Positions 58,400 to 59,400 of a DNA stretch of 59,400 nt are shown here, one piece after another. The translations under genes and the position numbers were made by a program. The stretch spans positions 21,881 to 81,280 of the forward strand of contig NZ_SMME01000869.1 in assembly GCF_009711465.1 (NCBI RefSeq), given 5' to 3'. Source of the stretch: Parendozoicomonas verongulae. GTDB lineage: Bacteria > Pseudomonadota > Gammaproteobacteria > Pseudomonadales > Endozoicomonadaceae. Under the pieces are notes generated by a model that was not told the DNA's origin, ran no database searches, and worked only from the letters and a program-made list of their open reading frames with translations. How positions within the stretch are numbered: position 1 is the first letter of the stretch; each line of letters opens with the position of its first letter.

Positions 58400-59317
58400 A
58401 TGGGGAGTTGTGCGCCTGTGGTCATAAAGAGATGGAGCTTTTTAATTCTGATAATATTGCTCTTAACCCCATTTATGAATTTTGTAAGGGCCCACAGTTT
58501 TCATGAAGATCCCCTGCGGGACAACCTGGCTCCACCAACACCCCTGCAAATAGAATATAACCGACTCAGCACTCAACTCCGGGAGCTGGAGCGAGATAAT
58601 CCGACGGATAGAAAAATAACCACCATTGGTGTAGCCGTTATTCTTGATGTAGCGCTTGAACTGATCCACGCACGCATCATGGCTCACTACAGCCCCGAAT
58701 ACCTCTACGGCCACGATCTGTCAGAATCATCGGAAGTGAAAAATATCCTTGGCAACTACCTGCTGTACAGTTTCCGCCATGGCCACCTTCCTGCTTTGGC
58801 TATTGGCTTCGCGACCTGGTTTAGTGAAAACAGCACCGGTTTACCAACACTTGGCACTCAAGACTCTTTATCCCACATAGCCACCATCGCAGCAGGTTTC
58901 GCTGCAGGTTATGGCGCTCTGTTCTTACGGATGAAAACACAGATTGGCTACAGATACAGAGGTGATCCATTTTACAGCAGCACCAAACAGTTGCTTGGCC
59001 GTCTCGAAGACAGGGCAAAAAGCCCCTTAATTGCCGCTGACCATCTTGATGTAGGCAAACACCTGCTTCAAGCTGCAGCCATCACGGCAATGGTTACCTG
59101 GGGGTTTATTAAACGTACACAGAAGGAAGCAACGATCAATGATTTGCGAAACTCGTTGATTCTTGCCCGGGATCGTTTGCAGCGGGAAAGTAAACTGCGC
59201 GCTTCAAAAGCGGAAGAATTGAAGCTGAAAAAGGAAATACAATTACCGAAAGTGGAGGATATTTTGAGGGAAAAGCTCGAAAACTCAGAGCTTCAACAGG
59301 CAACTATGACACAATAA
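58400..59317 (+). CDS. Uncharacterised membrane protein with a C-terminal coiled coil
   Basis: 305 residues, no recognised family. The N-terminus has a signal peptide or anchor (SFLILIILLLTPFMNFVRA). Further hydrophobic stretches are at about residues 73-88 (ITTIGVAVILDVALEL), 130-143, 163-180 (SHIATIAAGFAAGYGALF) and 226-240 (LLQAAAITAMVTWGFI). Residues 245-300 are charged and probably coiled coil (RDRLQRESKLRASKAEELKL). It follows xseA by 57 bases and may be read from the same transcript. It could be lineage-specific. The start at the ATG is assumed, as no strong ribosome site separates candidates. Confidence 0.65.
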   Translation: MGSCAPVVIKRWSFLILIILLLTPFMNFVRAHSFHEDPLRDNLAPPTPLQIEYNRLSTQLRELERDNPTDRKITTIGVAVILDVALELIHARIMAHYSPEYLYGHDLSESSEVKNILGNYLLYSFRHGHLPALAIGFATWFSENSTGLPTLGTQDSLSHIATIAAGFAAGYGALFLRMKTQIGYRYRGDPFYSSTKQLLGRLEDRAKSPLIAADHLDVGKHLLQAAAITAMVTWGFIKRTQKEATINDLRNSLILARDRLQRESKLRASKAEELKLKKEIQLPKVEDILREKLENSELQQATMTQ

Positions 59318-59387
59318 GTACCCGGACCACAGATTGCCCGACACCAACCTGCGTGTTGAAATCTTCAAGGACTAAGTACCCGGACCA
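59315..59387. repeat. 15-base direct repeat at the window end
   Basis: TAAGTACCCGGACCA occurs exactly twice, at 59315-59329 and 59373-59387, with starts 58 bases apart. The first copy contains the stop codon of the preceding gene. It may be part of a larger dispersed repeat cut off by the window edge. Confidence 0.7.
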
Positions 59388-59400
59388 TTGCTTTCGCATA

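Overview
The window looks like chromosome of a marine gammaproteobacterium, most likely Endozoicomonas or a close relative in the Oceanospirillales. Two things support this. The housekeeping gene order matches that of Pseudomonas and the Oceanospirillales. The accessory genes are those of an animal-associated bacterium: type III secretion (T3SS) genes, an F-box/WD40-like protein and a CHAT protease. The genus is an inference from gene content; no 16S gene is present.

Positions 1-39500 are conserved core. Running on the minus strand from mraZ down are the division and wall cluster (mraZ-rsmH-ftsL-ftsI-murE-murF-mraY-murD-ftsW-murG-murC-ddl-ftsQ-ftsA-ftsZ), then lpxC, an M23 peptidase, secA, argJ and a mutT/thiE-like fusion. 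bamD and yacG face them on the plus strand, with rluD and pgeF beyond. Most dcw genes overlap by 1 to 8 bases, so they probably form one operon. It starts at mraZ under a four-copy MraZ operator with an exact 10-base period. Upstream lie the RNase P RNA with its own promoter and rsmI (minus), then lpoA-yraN-diaA-dolP (plus), then sspB, sspA, the cytochrome bc1 genes petABC, and rpsI/rplM (minus), then the aldo-keto reductase tas (plus). This order matches the Pseudomonas chromosome closely.

Positions 39500-53550 are accessory. First comes a minus-strand protein with heptapeptide repeats encoded by 21-bp tandem repeats, then a transposase-like remnant, then a compact T3SS block sctD-yscE-sctF-sctG in Yersinia ysc order. 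Converging on it is a two-gene unit: a CesT-type T3SS chaperone whose stop overlaps the start of a 909-residue protein. That protein joins a GT4-type glycosyltransferase to a LanM-like (DUF4135) kinase module; I read the pair as a chaperone and its effector. After an NhaC-type antiporter comes a second coupled pair on the plus strand: an F-box/WD40-like protein, overlapping by one base with a 1211-residue protein that carries a CHAT caspase-like protease domain (His644, Cys697). These two pairs are the most original content of the window. Both look directed at a eukaryotic host.

Positions 53600-59400 return to core genes, guaB-guaA (minus) and xseA (plus), and end with an unrecognised membrane protein followed by a 15-base direct repeat.
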